Assembly: GCF_017303155.1 (NCBI RefSeq)
Contig: NZ_JAEKJR010000003.1
Coordinates: 263,630-327,629 of the forward strand
Reading direction: 5' to 3'
Source of the DNA: Microbulbifer salipaludis
GTDB lineage: Bacteria > Pseudomonadota > Gammaproteobacteria > Pseudomonadales > Cellvibrionaceae
Length of the DNA stretch: 64,000 nucleotides
How positions within the stretch are numbered: position 1 is the stretch's first letter; each line of letters opens with the position of its first letter. A program made the position numbers and the translations under genes. The notes below the pieces were generated by a model that saw only the letters and a program-made list of their open reading frames with translations, was not told the DNA's origin and made no database searches. Of this stretch, positions 8,594 through 17,479 are shown one piece after another.

Positions 8594-9896
8594 CGGCCAC
8601 CTCATTCTCCGCGTGCTGCGCCTTGTCTTCTTCCTGTTCGGAATCAAACTCAAGAACGACTTGCGGCAATTTCTTCAGGCTACAGTTGTGGGCCGCAATG
8701 TCCGTAGAGATATTCTTGAAGTCGTTCTGCACATCGATATTGATGATGCCGACACCTTCATTCTCGATGCATAGCTTGAGCGTCGGCGGCAGTGCACCAT
8801 CAACCATTTTCTGGCTGTCGACGGCCCCATCCCACAAAACGTCGGGCAGGCGGCCGGTGAGGCCGAACTTGGCCACTTTCAGCGCTTTCAGCTCCAGGTG
8901 ATCCGGGGACGTGCCACCACCGGTAAAGGTGTTGTCGTAGATGTAAATACCTTCCGGGTACGGGTCAAAATTTTCCTGGGTGGATTTATCGCTGTAGTAG
9001 CCGGCCGAAAAATAACTGCTGACAATAATGTTGGCGGTGTCGTTATCTGATATCTCGTTGTTAAAGATCTCAACAAAATCATTGGAATTGATCACCACAC
9101 CAGAGCCCGCCGGCACGGCCGCGACAGGGGTGCCTTCGTGGCCAAAATTTTCGGTATTATTCTTGTATACCTTGTTGTTATACACACGGGTACTGTGGCC
9201 CGGTTGCGGCAGGTTGGGCATATTAAATACCAGGATACCGCCGGTATTATTGGTGGCTACATTGTCGTAAACATCGGCACCGATCGTATTTTCAATCTCG
9301 ATTCCCGCCACATTAAATTCCGCACGGTTGTTGCGCACAATCACATTGCGCGACTGGCCGACGTAGATACCCGCATCAGACGCACCGATGGCAACAGTGC
9401 CTTCTACCAGCGTGTTTTCTGTCTGTACCGGGTAAATTCCATAAGCGCCGTTCTCGGTGGACGGGCCATTGGTCCACTCCACGCGGATATCCCGAATAAT
9501 GATGTTCTTGCCTTCATTGACCTTGAGGGCATCACCGATTGTGTCTTCCAGCGCGAGATCCTCAATGGTGAAATCGCTGGCGTTTACCAGCAGCCCTTCC
9601 GCCCCCTGAATCTGGTTTTTGAAGGACAGGATGGTTTTGTCCATGCCCGCGCCGCGGATCGTGACCCCGTCGACATTCAAAGAAAGACTGCGGTTCAACT
9701 CGTAGCGCCCTTCCGGAATCTCGATCACGTCGCCCGGTTGCGCGGTAATCAGCTGTTTGAGCAGCTGCTTCTGGAAATCGGCCGCCGCGGTCGACTCGGC
9801 AGGCGTATGACGGGTATCACCCGGTGTACTGTCCTGTGAACAGGCTGCGACCAACGCTGCCAGTAATACAGCACCAAACTTGACTGGTGTTTTCAT
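8586..9896 (-). CDS. Parallel beta-helix repeat lipoprotein paired with cytochrome
   Basis: This 436-residue lipoprotein (LVAAC, Cys19) has a body of right-handed parallel beta-helix repeats. Successive coils carry N-rich ladders such as GVTIRGAGMDKT, NIIIRDIRVEW, NVIVRNNRAEFN and TRVYNNKVYKNN, resembling pectin-lyase/NosD-type folds. No catalytic residues could be assigned, so lyase activity is not claimed. It is the first gene of a two-gene operon with the di-haem cytochrome and overlaps its start. The fixed pairing suggests the helix binds a polysaccharide or surface partner while the cytochrome performs redox chemistry; that is inference. The C-terminus (residues 350-436) is less repetitive and ends acidic. 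Confidence 0.87.
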   Translation of the reverse strand: MKTPVKFGAVLLAALVAACSQDSTPGDTRHTPAESTAAADFQKQLLKQLITAQPGDVIEIPEGRYELNRSLSLNVDGVTIRGAGMDKTILSFKNQIQGAEGLLVNASDFTIEDLALEDTIGDALKVNEGKNIIIRDIRVEWTNGPSTENGAYGIYPVQTENTLVEGTVAIGASDAGIYVGQSRNVIVRNNRAEFNVAGIEIENTIGADVYDNVATNNTGGILVFNMPNLPQPGHSTRVYNNKVYKNNTENFGHEGTPVAAVPAGSGVVINSNDFVEIFNNEISDNDTANIIVSSYFSAGYYSDKSTQENFDPYPEGIYIYDNTFTGGGTSPDHLELKALKVAKFGLTGRLPDVLWDGAVDSQKMVDGALPPTLKLCIENEGVGIINIDVQNDFKNISTDIAAHNCSLKKLPQVVLEFDSEQEEDKAQHAENEVADA

Positions 9897-10270
9897 GGAA
9901 TCTCCCGCTTTCCTTTTTTATGGCAACAATGCCGTATTTATTCTTCAGGGAGGCTCTCCCCCTCCACCGGGCGGTGTTGCACCCGTCGTACATGCAGTCA
10001 ATGACAAACAGCGATATGGCTGGAAAACCATGACCATGTTTGCCAATCAGGTTCTAACTGGTACGACTGTACCAACTAGGAAGCGCAGCGCCTGTCGACT
10101 GCCGTTGCCCGGATACTATCCAATGCCCCGAAACGCGGCAACGGTAAAACAGGACCTTTGTCTCGTTTTAACCAGTCGATAGATGACCGACTGGTGCAAT
10201 ACCCGTCCGTCACCACCCCTGAGCCCTCTCCCACTCCGTGCCGGTGGGCAGCGCATGCTCATGCCTCTCC
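9897..10270. other. Upstream region of the beta-helix/cytochrome operon
   Basis: No supported gene lies here. The stretch should hold the minus-strand promoter for the operon starting at 9896. Its one clear element is the dyad at 10059-10074 (listed separately), about 160 bp upstream of the start codon. The right edge runs into the terminator of the Yip1-like gene. Confidence 0.55.
10059..10074. promoter_or_regulatory. Operator-like palindrome TGGTAC-N4-GTACCA
   Basis: The 16-bp dyad TGGTACGACTGTACCA is perfect in both 6-bp arms and sits in an otherwise unremarkable stretch upstream of the beta-helix/cytochrome operon. TGGT...ACCA dyads are typical of GntR-family regulators. No such regulator gene is adjacent, so assignment to a family is tentative. 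Confidence 0.4.
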
Positions 10271-10317
10271 AAAAAAAAGGGCGCACCCGGAATTGCTTCC
10301 GGGTGCGCCCGTTTTCT
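10271..10317 (-). terminator. Bidirectional rho-independent terminator
   Basis: A perfect 14-bp stem (GGGCGCACCCGGAA at 10279-10292 with its complement at 10297-10310) has the loop TTGC. On the minus strand it is followed by eight U residues (A tract 10271-10278), 34 bp past the stop of the Yip1-like gene. A shorter T run on the plus strand may also allow termination from the left. Confidence 0.9.
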
Positions 10318-10344
10318 AGCGCTCTGGGTTACACCGAAATCACA

Positions 10345-10947
10345 TCAGTGCTGGAACACCGGTGCGGCAACAAAGCTCCAGAACAGCACAGTGCCGACCA
10401 TCACTACCACTGCCATAACCAGGCACGCTGTAACCACCGCGCTGGCAAACAGGAAACCACGCTCCTCATTGACGTTGAGCACAATGGGAATACCCACATA
10501 CAGCAGGTACACCGCATAAGCCACCGCCAGGGTTGCCAGCAGGATATCCAGCCAGAGGATAGGGTAGAGACCGGCAGCACCGGCAATGAAGATGGGGGTC
10601 GCCGTGAACCCGGCAATCACCATGCCCTTCATGGGGTTGGACTTGGCACCGTAGGTTTTCGCCATCCAGTGAATAAAGTAACCCACGGCGACCACCGCAA
10701 GGATCATGGTGACATAGAACACCGCCACCAGGGACAGGGCACTATTACTGGTCAGCGTCCGCACCTGACCGTTGCTGCCAATATTCCAGCCGATTTCCGT
10801 GGTGCCAAAATACCAGCACAACGCGGGCACTAACGCCAAAATAATGACATAAGGAATCTGACGGTTGAGCCCTTTCTCAGACAGTCCAGCAATTTCCTGC
10901 CACTGCCTGCGCGGTTGTACCATCAGGCCATAGAGATGATTCAGCAT
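10345..10947 (-). CDS. Yip1-family inner-membrane protein
   Basis: This 200-residue protein has about five hydrophobic helices and the Yip1-type opening LYGLMVQPRRQWQEI. Bacterial Yip1-domain proteins are integral membrane proteins of unknown function. The ATG at 10947 follows GAGGAG with 8-nt spacing. An upstream in-frame ATG at 10962 would lie across that site and is rejected. The transcript leader contains a 7-bp hairpin (10964-10970/10973-10979) just upstream of the ribosome site. The gene stands alone and ends at a strong terminator. Confidence 0.8.
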   Translation of the reverse strand: MLNHLYGLMVQPRRQWQEIAGLSEKGLNRQIPYVIILALVPALCWYFGTTEIGWNIGSNGQVRTLTSNSALSLVAVFYVTMILAVVAVGYFIHWMAKTYGAKSNPMKGMVIAGFTATPIFIAGAAGLYPILWLDILLATLAVAYAVYLLYVGIPIVLNVNEERGFLFASAVVTACLVMAVVVMVGTVLFWSFVAAPVFQH

Positions 10948-11298
10948 TCCCGTTCTCCTCACTTGCGAGGAACCTCGCAGCTTGTGGCTGCGGGGGAGAG
11001 CCTTTTTTAAGGAGTCACAGCCGAAATTCGACCCCTGTGTCTCAAATTGATCTGGATACTACTTGTCAAAGTGAGGGATACCGCCAAAGGCTTTTCCCAA
11101 AAGTTCCAGTTTTTTTATTGTTAACGCACGCCTTTGGTTCGGCCGCGCTTTACCCGCACACAGCGCGGGCGCCAGCGCTGCAAGCCCATGTGACTGCCTG
11201 ATAGTGCAGAGACGGGGATAACTTACAGCGCACAGTAGATTTGTAACACCTCGGTCATTCAAGTCAACGCAAGCCTGCGGAAAAGTAGAAATAAAAAA
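10948..11298. other. Intergenic region between the Yip1-like gene and ilvE
   Basis: This holds the minus-strand promoter and leader of the Yip1-like gene, with hairpin TGCGAGG/CCTCGCA at 10964-10979. I could not support a 67-codon open frame near 11060-11260 as a gene: it has no ribosome site and no recognisable product. The right end meets the ilvE terminator. Confidence 0.55.
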
Positions 11299-11325
11299 GC
11301 GGCTGTTTCCACTGGAAACAACCGC
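11293..11325 (-). terminator. Rho-independent terminator of ilvE
   Basis: On the minus strand a 12-bp stem (11314-11325 with 11299-11310, one G-U pair) closes a 3-nt loop and is followed by a run of U residues (A tract 11293-11298). It lies about 110 bp past the ilvE stop. Confidence 0.85.
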
Positions 11326-11432
11326 CTGTACAGGAGTGCTACCAATACACTCGAACCGCCAAAGCCGGCATTTATCGCCACTTTGCCGTGAAAAAAAGCG
11401 ACATCAAAAATATCCGATGGAACCCTGAGATG

Positions 11433-12497
11433 TCAGTAGCTGGCTACCGGCACCTTTTGCATCCAGCCAAAGCGGTCTTCGGCCCGGCCTTCCTGAATAT
11501 CCAGCAGCGAGCGGCGCAATAGCTCGGCAACGGGGCCGGGCGCCTGCTGCAGGCGATAGCGCTGGTCACCATCACCCAGTTCGCTGATCGGGCTGACAAT
11601 GGCCGCGGTGCCACAGGCAAAGGCTTCACTGCAAGTACCTGAGGCCACCAGTGCCAACAGATCATCGATATCAATCTCCCGCTCATGCACTTCAAGCCCC
11701 TGCTCCCGCGCCAGAGCAAGCATGGAATCCCGGGTGACCCCCTCCAGGATGGAGCCATTCAGGGCCGGCGTGTGCAGAGCGCCATCCATCACTGCAAAGA
11801 AATTCATGCCTGAAAGCTCGTCAACGGTGTGGCGGTTCCCCGGGTTGAGCCACAGGGACTGGTCGTACCCACGCTCCTTGAGCCCGGCGATGCTCAGCAA
11901 GGAAGCCGCGTAGTTTCCGCCAACCTTCGCATCGCCGGTGCCGCCCACCGCCGCGCGGCTGTCTTCACGTTCCACCCACAGGCGCATGTTCCCGGCATGG
12001 TAAGCCTCGGAGGGGCTCGCAATGACGTAAAACTCGTAGGCTTTGCTGGCGGTGACCGAAAGATCCGGCTGGGTGCCCATCAGGAAAGGGCGGAGATACA
12101 GCGATTCACCGCTATTGCCCGGGATCAGCGTGGCGCAGTGGGACGCCACCGTGCGCGCCGCATCCATGAACAGGGATTCCGGCACCGGCGGCATACATAA
12201 GCGACGGGCCGAGTGCGCCATACGTGCCGCATTGCGCTCGGGACGGAAAAGCCCCACACCATCGCCATAGCGATAGGCCTTGAGCCCCTCAAAGCAGGAC
12301 TGGGCGTAATGCAGCACCTTTGCCGCAGGATCCAGCGACAGAGGACCATAGGGGATCAGCTCGCCATCGCTCCAGCGCCCGTCCTGGTAGCGGGCCCGGA
12401 ACATCACCGGGGCCATGACCGTGCCGAAGCCAAGACGCTCCGGCATTTCAAATCCCCGCAGGCTGACGATGGCTTCAGGTTGTATTGTTATGTTCAC
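11433..12497 (-). CDS. ilvE: Branched-chain amino-acid aminotransferase
   Basis: This 354-residue PLP enzyme of fold type IV transfers the amino group between Leu/Ile/Val and glutamate. The PLP lysine is K191 in GDAKVGGNYAAS. Family motifs FEGLKAYR, SLYLRPFLMGT and GTAAIVSPI are all present, and the length fits the longer BCAT type rather than the 309-residue enterobacterial IlvE. It starts with GTG at 12497 behind GGGAG with suitable spacing. It appears monocistronic with its own terminator. The long upstream region probably carries divergent promoters for it and the 13295 cluster. Confidence 0.93.
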   Translation of the reverse strand: MNITIQPEAIVSLRGFEMPERLGFGTVMAPVMFRARYQDGRWSDGELIPYGPLSLDPAAKVLHYAQSCFEGLKAYRYGDGVGLFRPERNAARMAHSARRLCMPPVPESLFMDAARTVASHCATLIPGNSGESLYLRPFLMGTQPDLSVTASKAYEFYVIASPSEAYHAGNMRLWVEREDSRAAVGGTGDAKVGGNYAASLLSIAGLKERGYDQSLWLNPGNRHTVDELSGMNFFAVMDGALHTPALNGSILEGVTRDSMLALAREQGLEVHEREIDIDDLLALVASGTCSEAFACGTAAIVSPISELGDGDQRYRLQQAPGPVAELLRRSLLDIQEGRAEDRFGWMQKVPVASY

Positions 12498-13294
12498 AAA
12501 GCGCTCCCACTAGAAAGTACACAATTCGTCAAACCTGCGGATTATGGCCCCACACCGCGCTTATTCCAAATATTGCGACCAAAGGGTATGGGTATCGCGC
12601 AACACAAGAGGAAAAAACCAACCCTCAATAGGACAATCCTTTCTCTCACGTGAAAATCAGCGACTGGTACGGGACTCACAGTCGCACAGTGCGCTCTCGC
12701 CGGATAGCGGGGCGCCCCACCCCACAAGCTAGCGTGCTTGCCGTGCCGCGCGAGTGTAGCGCCGTCACAATTTCCATTGCGCGGCAAATTATTGGCACCG
12801 GGTTTTCTGAGAATTCCCACCCATCTTTTCCCCGGCTGCCAGACTCATTGAACCCCCGCACAGGTCACGCTAAGACCCATGGACTGGCACCAGGCAGGTG
12901 CACACTGAAGGCCGCGTGACCGACCACCGGAAGAGTCGTCCAGAACAGTGGCGCCGCAGCACACCTGTGGAAGCAGGGGGCGAAAATTCGTTGGCTATAC
13001 TGAAACTACATGGACGGTGAACGCCAATTGCAAGGGAAAGCAGTGCCAATTTACGGCCAAAAAATCCCCGCGCCACCAGAGTCCAGTGTCGACAAACGAC
13101 AGCACACCGGGTAACCGGCAGGAAAGTGAACGAACCACACGTCAGGGAGAGAGGTTCCGTGCAACCGGGGTCAGCGCACACACGTAAGTGCGCACCGGAC
13201 GATCATCGCGTCGCACGGATTTCGAGCTCGTCAGCCCAGCCCGCAAACGGCTGTCGACGGGTCAGGAACAACATGCAATGGAAGTGGTTCAACC
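12498..13294. other. Divergent promoter region between ilvE and the envelope cluster
   Basis: About 800 bp without a supported gene lie between ilvE (minus) and the large plus-strand cluster. Several short open frames exist on both strands, but none has a ribosome site and a coherent product. I found no leader peptide rich in branched-chain residues and no clear T-box-like element. Promoters for both directions must lie here; I cannot place their boxes confidently. Confidence 0.5.
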
Positions 13295-14605
13295 GTGACA
13301 CAGACAGATACCAGCAACGCAATTGCTATCGGCTTGATGTTTACAGCCTCAGCTCTGCTGTGTGGCTCTGTTACGGCGGAAGAAATCTCCGCCGTAGACT
13401 CGGCCCTCGACAACGCCAAGGCTCCTCCCGCAGCTTATATAGAAGCGGCATCCAAACCGCTGGAAAAACCGAAGCGTAAGCTTCGCCCCTCGAAAGCGGC
13501 CGAGGATTACCGCCGGCGCATTGAAGACATGGAAGCCGAGCACGGCGCATACGGTGCCGGTATCGACGAACAATTGATGGGCCTCGCCAGCGCGCTGCAG
13601 CGCAGCGGGAACCACGAAGAGGCAGTTGCCGAATTTCGCCGCGCCATGCTGATCAATCGGGTGAATGAAGGGCTCTACTCCCTCAACCAGGTACCGATGA
13701 TCGAACGAATGATCGAGAGCCATATCGCCCTCAATCAATGGGAAGAGGCCAACGACAACCACGAATATCTTTTCTGGTTGCATGCCAAAAATTATGGTGA
13801 GAAAGATCCGCGCATGCTGCCGATCATCAACCAGTTGAGTAACTGGCACCTGCAGGCCTATATCGATGAAAAAGGGGCGACGCTGTTTGAGCACTTGATC
13901 AACGCTACCAACCTCTACGCCCTGGCGGTCGATATTATTTCGCAAAACTATGGCGCCAATGACTTGCGTATGGTCGAGGCATTGCGTGGCCTCAAGGCGA
14001 CAAATTATTACCTAGCCACTTACACCGGTGAACCCCAGGAGGCCATTGTCATCAATGCGGGTTTTGCCGGTAGTGGCAACGGGACGCCAGAGCGTCGGGC
14101 GCAGCTCGACCACTATCGAATGAACAGCTTCAGCTCCGGCAAAACCGCGATCACCAAAATCATGGATGTGTATCAGAAGAACCCGTCTTCGCCACCGGCG
14201 GCATCGGCAAAGGCCAAAGTGGAGCTGGGTGACTGGTACATGATCTTCAACAAATGGCATTCCGCGCGCGAAACCTATGGCCAGGCCTATCAGGCGCTGT
14301 GGGATAACGGCGCTACCAATGAAGAAATCGACGAAATCTTCGGTCGTCCGGCGGCGCTACCCACTCTGCCGTTGCTGGACGAAGATCGTGAGGCACTGGC
14401 CAATTCCTATGTCACGGTTTCTTACGATGTGACGGCGTTCGGCAAGGCGCGCAATATCCAGATTTTAAGTGCCAGGCCGGAAGATAAAGTGAGCATCCGT
14501 TCGCGGGTACGCAATGTGCTCAAACGGGCCAAGTTCCGGCCCCGGTTTGAAAATGGTGAGCCAGTAGCCACTACCGGTATCGTGCAACGATTCGTATTCG
14601 ATTGA
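13295..14605 (+). CDS. Periplasmic TPR protein with TonB-type C-terminal domain
   Basis: This 436-residue protein has a cleavable signal peptide (hydrophobic AIAIGLMFTASALL, likely cut after VTA at residue 28). A helical TPR-like region spans about residues 70-330 (for example LMGLASALQRSGNHEEAVAEFRRAM). A TonB-C-like fold occupies about 355-436, with YVTVSYDVTAFGKARNIQIL and a final VVQRF-type strand. Canonical TonB has an N-terminal membrane anchor and a Pro-rich spacer; both are missing here, so this is a soluble or complex-bound relative. The GTG start is used because the signal peptide follows directly; no good ribosome site is visible. It is the first gene of a 12-gene co-directional block. 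A 190-bp gap with a hairpin separates it from the next gene. Specific function is unknown. Confidence 0.75.
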   Translation: MTQTDTSNAIAIGLMFTASALLCGSVTAEEISAVDSALDNAKAPPAAYIEAASKPLEKPKRKLRPSKAAEDYRRRIEDMEAEHGAYGAGIDEQLMGLASALQRSGNHEEAVAEFRRAMLINRVNEGLYSLNQVPMIERMIESHIALNQWEEANDNHEYLFWLHAKNYGEKDPRMLPIINQLSNWHLQAYIDEKGATLFEHLINATNLYALAVDIISQNYGANDLRMVEALRGLKATNYYLATYTGEPQEAIVINAGFAGSGNGTPERRAQLDHYRMNSFSSGKTAITKIMDVYQKNPSSPPAASAKAKVELGDWYMIFNKWHSARETYGQAYQALWDNGATNEEIDEIFGRPAALPTLPLLDEDREALANSYVTVSYDVTAFGKARNIQILSARPEDKVSIRSRVRNVLKRAKFRPRFENGEPVATTGIVQRFVFD

Positions 14606-14744
14606 AAAATTAAGGAAACAACACACTGTGTTCGACTGATGTAGCGAAGTAGGTTTGATTTCAGCATTGGGAAAAACTGGCAGCAAATCTTTTCTGCCAG
14701 GAAAACCCCGCTGAAGGAAAACTGTCGAACAGACAAGGAGCAAG

Positions 14745-14774
14745 ACGGGCCGCCGCGATTTCGCGGCGGCCCGT
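14745..14774 (+). promoter_or_regulatory. Perfect 14-bp GC hairpin just upstream of the Ser-rich lipoprotein gene
   Basis: The arms ACGGGCCGCCGCGA (14745-14758) and its exact complement (14761-14774) enclose only TT. The hairpin ends about 10 nt before the ribosome site of the gene at 14796 and has no U tract, so it is not a standard terminator. A role in mRNA processing, stability or partial transcription stop between the two genes is plausible. Confidence 0.6.
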
Positions 14775-14795
14775 GAACGCATCAGGAGATAGCTC

Positions 14796-16148
14796 ATGGC
14801 ATTACGGACGATCGCTCAGCGGTTTACACAAAAAACTGGCAAGACAAACAATGACGCCACTGGATGGCGCTGGCAATCGCTGGCGTCGGTGGTGGTATTG
14901 TCCGCGGTAATAAGCGGCTGCAAAAACCAGCAGACACAACAGCAACCGCCGGCGCAGCCTCAGCAGAAGTCACAGTCCAGTGCTTCACAGTCGCAATCGC
15001 AATCGCAGTCGCAGTCGTCCAGCTCGTCTTCGAGCAAGTCGCAATCGAGCCCGTCCACGGCCAGCAGCATGCCATCGCCCAGCTCACCGAGCAGCAGCCG
15101 CAGCCCGAGCATGTCGACCGCCAGCAGCCCCGCGCAGCCGAATACCTCCTTCCCCAGCATTGAGTCCGCGGACCGCTCGAGCGAACAATCCAGCACCGCC
15201 TCGGATACCGGCGAGGAATCCGATCGCCGCTCGCGCGAGCCCAGCAGCAGCGCGGAAGACCCCATGGCCAGCAGGAACCCATCGACGCCAGTGTACAGCG
15301 AGTCCGATGAGCGCCCGCAGGAAACCCGCATGCCGCCAGACCCCTCCTCCAACAGCGAGGGCGAGCCACCGGACGAAATCGATTTCTCCGAAGAACAGCA
15401 GACGGCGAGTAGCGCCTCGTCCAGCTCTTCCAGTGCCTCCAGTAACAGCGCGTCATCCAGCAGTGCCTCGTCCAGCAGCAGCGCCCCCGCCAGTGCATCC
15501 AGCAGTGGTGCCCCAAGTAGCGCATCCAGCAGTTCCCCTTCCGGCGCCCAGGGTGGCGGGCAAGCCAGCGCATCTGCCAGCGGACAAGCCGGCGATGGCG
15601 GCGCACCCGCCAGCGCTTCCAGTACCGGTAGTCCGGCCAGCGGTGGCAACCCGGCACCGAATGAGGCCCCGGCCAGCTCCGCGGAACGGGTAGCAGAGCT
15701 CGAAGGGCAGTTTGAATCCACGATGGCCAGCTACGACGGCATGATCCTGCGCGAGCGGGATTACGTGCGCAACCGCCCCGCCTCGGCGGAAGAACAGGAG
15801 GCGGCAGAGGACGAGGTGCCGCCCGGTGAGTCCCTGGAAGACCTGATTCAGTCTGCCGAGGCCGAACTGCCCGCCCCACCGCCTTCCGGCGGTGGCGAAG
15901 GTGGCAGCGGACCGGAGCAGAACAATTCCAGCGGACAGGCCACAGGACCGGGACTGCCCACCAAGGGCCGCACAGGTGAATACAACCACACCAACACCGC
16001 GGCGGTGGTACCCGCAGACATCCCCAGCGGTGACGATGACGATGTGGTCGCCCGCCAGATTCGCGAGGCCGCCATGCGCGAAGCCGATCCGGAATTGAAG
16101 GAACGACTCTGGGAAGAGTATCGGAAATATAAAAAATCACAGAAATGA
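14796..16148 (+). CDS. Ser-rich low-complexity lipoprotein
   Basis: This 450-residue predicted lipoprotein has an unusually long N-region before the membrane segment and lipobox (VISGC, Cys42). Residues 43-300 are a Ser/Gln, then Ser/Pro, then Ser/Ala/Gly-rich tract that should be unfolded and may act as a long periplasmic tether. The C-terminal 150 residues are more ordered and charged (around RVAELEGQFESTMASYDG), ending in a Lys/Glu-rich helix (DPELKERLWEEYRKYKK). AGGAG lies 8 nt before the ATG. No domain was recognised. Its place inside the envelope cluster, next to another lipoprotein, suggests a structural or tethering role (inference). Confidence 0.72.
   Translation: MALRTIAQRFTQKTGKTNNDATGWRWQSLASVVVLSAVISGCKNQQTQQQPPAQPQQKSQSSASQSQSQSQSQSSSSSSSKSQSSPSTASSMPSPSSPSSSRSPSMSTASSPAQPNTSFPSIESADRSSEQSSTASDTGEESDRRSREPSSSAEDPMASRNPSTPVYSESDERPQETRMPPDPSSNSEGEPPDEIDFSEEQQTASSASSSSSSASSNSASSSSASSSSSAPASASSSGAPSSASSSSPSGAQGGGQASASASGQAGDGGAPASASSTGSPASGGNPAPNEAPASSAERVAELEGQFESTMASYDGMILRERDYVRNRPASAEEQEAAEDEVPPGESLEDLIQSAEAELPAPPPSGGGEGGSGPEQNNSSGQATGPGLPTKGRTGEYNHTNTAAVVPADIPSGDDDDVVARQIREAAMREADPELKERLWEEYRKYKKSQK
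14988..15017 (+). repeat. Tandem 6-bp repeat (CARTCG)5 inside the Ser-rich gene
   Basis: Five copies of CAR-TCG encode (Gln-Ser)5. Because the unit is a multiple of three, copy-number change would lengthen or shorten the tether without a frameshift. Confidence 0.85.
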
Positions 16149-16178
16149 AGATGAACATTCATCAGGGAGAGTAGTGAC

Positions 16179-17375
16179 ATGTTTTTCTCGCACACACGCA
16201 CGACCCTGTGCACGCTGGTCATGAGCCTGCTGACATTGGTGGGCTGCACCACCACCGAGGTCCGCACCACCGCCTACACGCCGCTCACGGTTGAAGATGC
16301 GGCCATCGCCGAAAATCGCCTGCTGGATGTCGGCATTGTGCAATTCAATGCCGGGCTTGATCAGGAAGAGGAGCCAGAAGAAGACGAGCTGGTGTTCCCG
16401 GAATTGCGCCGCGCCGAATCCCGCTATATTGCCGTCACGCTTGCCGATGCGCTGCAGTCGAGTCAGGGCTGGGGCGCGGTGCGTGTTATTCCCAGCGAGC
16501 GCACCAATATCGATGTGACCGTCGCCGGTACCATCGTGAAATCCGACGGTGAAACCCTGACGGTAGACGTCACCGTGACGGATTCCCGCGGTCAGGTGTG
16601 GTTCACCAAACAATACACCGAGCACGCCTCCCACTATGCCTACGACCGCAAGCACCCGACCGAGGGTGACGCATTTCAGGGTATCTACAACCGTATATCC
16701 AACGACATGCTGACCTACCGCCAGCGCCTGTCGAGTGAATACATCGCCGAGCTGCGCACGATTTCTGAAATCAAATTTGCACAAAGCTTTTCGCCCGGTG
16801 CGTTCGATCGCTACCTGGTGCAGGACGACGAGGGTCTCTACCAGCTCACCGCATTACCGGCAGACAACGACCCGATGTTGATGCGTGTTCGGCGGGTCCG
16901 CGAGCGCGACTATCTGTTTGTCGATACGCTGCAAGGTTACTACGACACCTTTGTAAAAAGCATGGAGACGCCCTATCAGGAGTGGCGCGCCATGAGTTAT
17001 GAAGAGGTCAAGCAGATGCGTGAACTGAAACGCAAGGCGCGCAATAACACCATCATGGGCGTCGCCGCCATTGTGGGTGGTATTGCGGCAGCCGGTGCCG
17101 GTGGCGGCGCGGCGCGCCAGGCTGGCAACGTGGCCGTGGCCGGTGGTGGCTACCTGGTAAAAAGCGGGTTCGATCGCCGCTCCGAAGCCAAAATGCACAT
17201 CGAGGCACTGCAGGAACTCGGTGACTCGATGGAAGCCGAGGTAGAGCCGCGTATCGTTGAGCTGGAAGATCGCACCGTAACGCTGTCTGGCTCCGTGGAA
17301 AACCAGTACCGCCAGTGGCGCGAACTGCTCAAGGAAATTTACGAAGTGGAAACCGGGGGCATGAGCGATATTTAA
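16179..17375 (+). CDS. Envelope-cluster lipoprotein with hydrophobic Gly/Ala segment
   Basis: This is a 398-residue lipoprotein (LTLVGC, Cys23). The N-terminal half has an alpha/beta pattern resembling lipoproteins that assemble in the periplasm (strand-rich VGIVQFN..., VDVTVAGTIVKSDGETLTVDVTVTDS), distantly like CsgG/LpoB-type folds, though I cannot assign one firmly. A Gly/Ala-rich hydrophobic stretch lies at about residues 288-325 (IMGVAAIVGGIAAAGAGGGAA), long enough to enter or span a membrane. A helical C-terminus ends MSDI. GGGAGAG precedes the ATG. It follows the Ser-rich lipoprotein by 30 bp, so the two are co-transcribed. A lipoprotein with an internal glycine-zipper-like segment is a candidate outer-membrane component. 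Confidence 0.75.
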   Translation: MFFSHTRTTLCTLVMSLLTLVGCTTTEVRTTAYTPLTVEDAAIAENRLLDVGIVQFNAGLDQEEEPEEDELVFPELRRAESRYIAVTLADALQSSQGWGAVRVIPSERTNIDVTVAGTIVKSDGETLTVDVTVTDSRGQVWFTKQYTEHASHYAYDRKHPTEGDAFQGIYNRISNDMLTYRQRLSSEYIAELRTISEIKFAQSFSPGAFDRYLVQDDEGLYQLTALPADNDPMLMRVRRVRERDYLFVDTLQGYYDTFVKSMETPYQEWRAMSYEEVKQMRELKRKARNNTIMGVAAIVGGIAAAGAGGGAARQAGNVAVAGGGYLVKSGFDRRSEAKMHIEALQELGDSMEAEVEPRIVELEDRTVTLSGSVENQYRQWRELLKEIYEVETGGMSDI

Positions 17376-17479
17376 CGCGCGCACCATCCGGTTCCAGACT
17401 CGACCCTAGCTGACCGGCCGTGCGGCTCACGTAGCGGCGGCCGGCAACCGAAAATAACAGCAGACATAGCGGAAATACC

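Noticed and set aside
11059..11262. 67-codon minus-strand open frame before the ilvE terminator
   Set aside because: No ribosome site or recognisable product. Considered chance.
14988..15017. Phase-variable repeat controlling expression
   Set aside because: The 6-bp unit keeps frame, so copy changes cannot switch the gene off. Only length variation is possible.
14824..16158. Trp/Arg/Cys-rich minus-strand open frame opposite the Ser-rich gene
   Set aside because: Composition is explained by complementing AGC/TCC serine codons. There is no ribosome site or domain.
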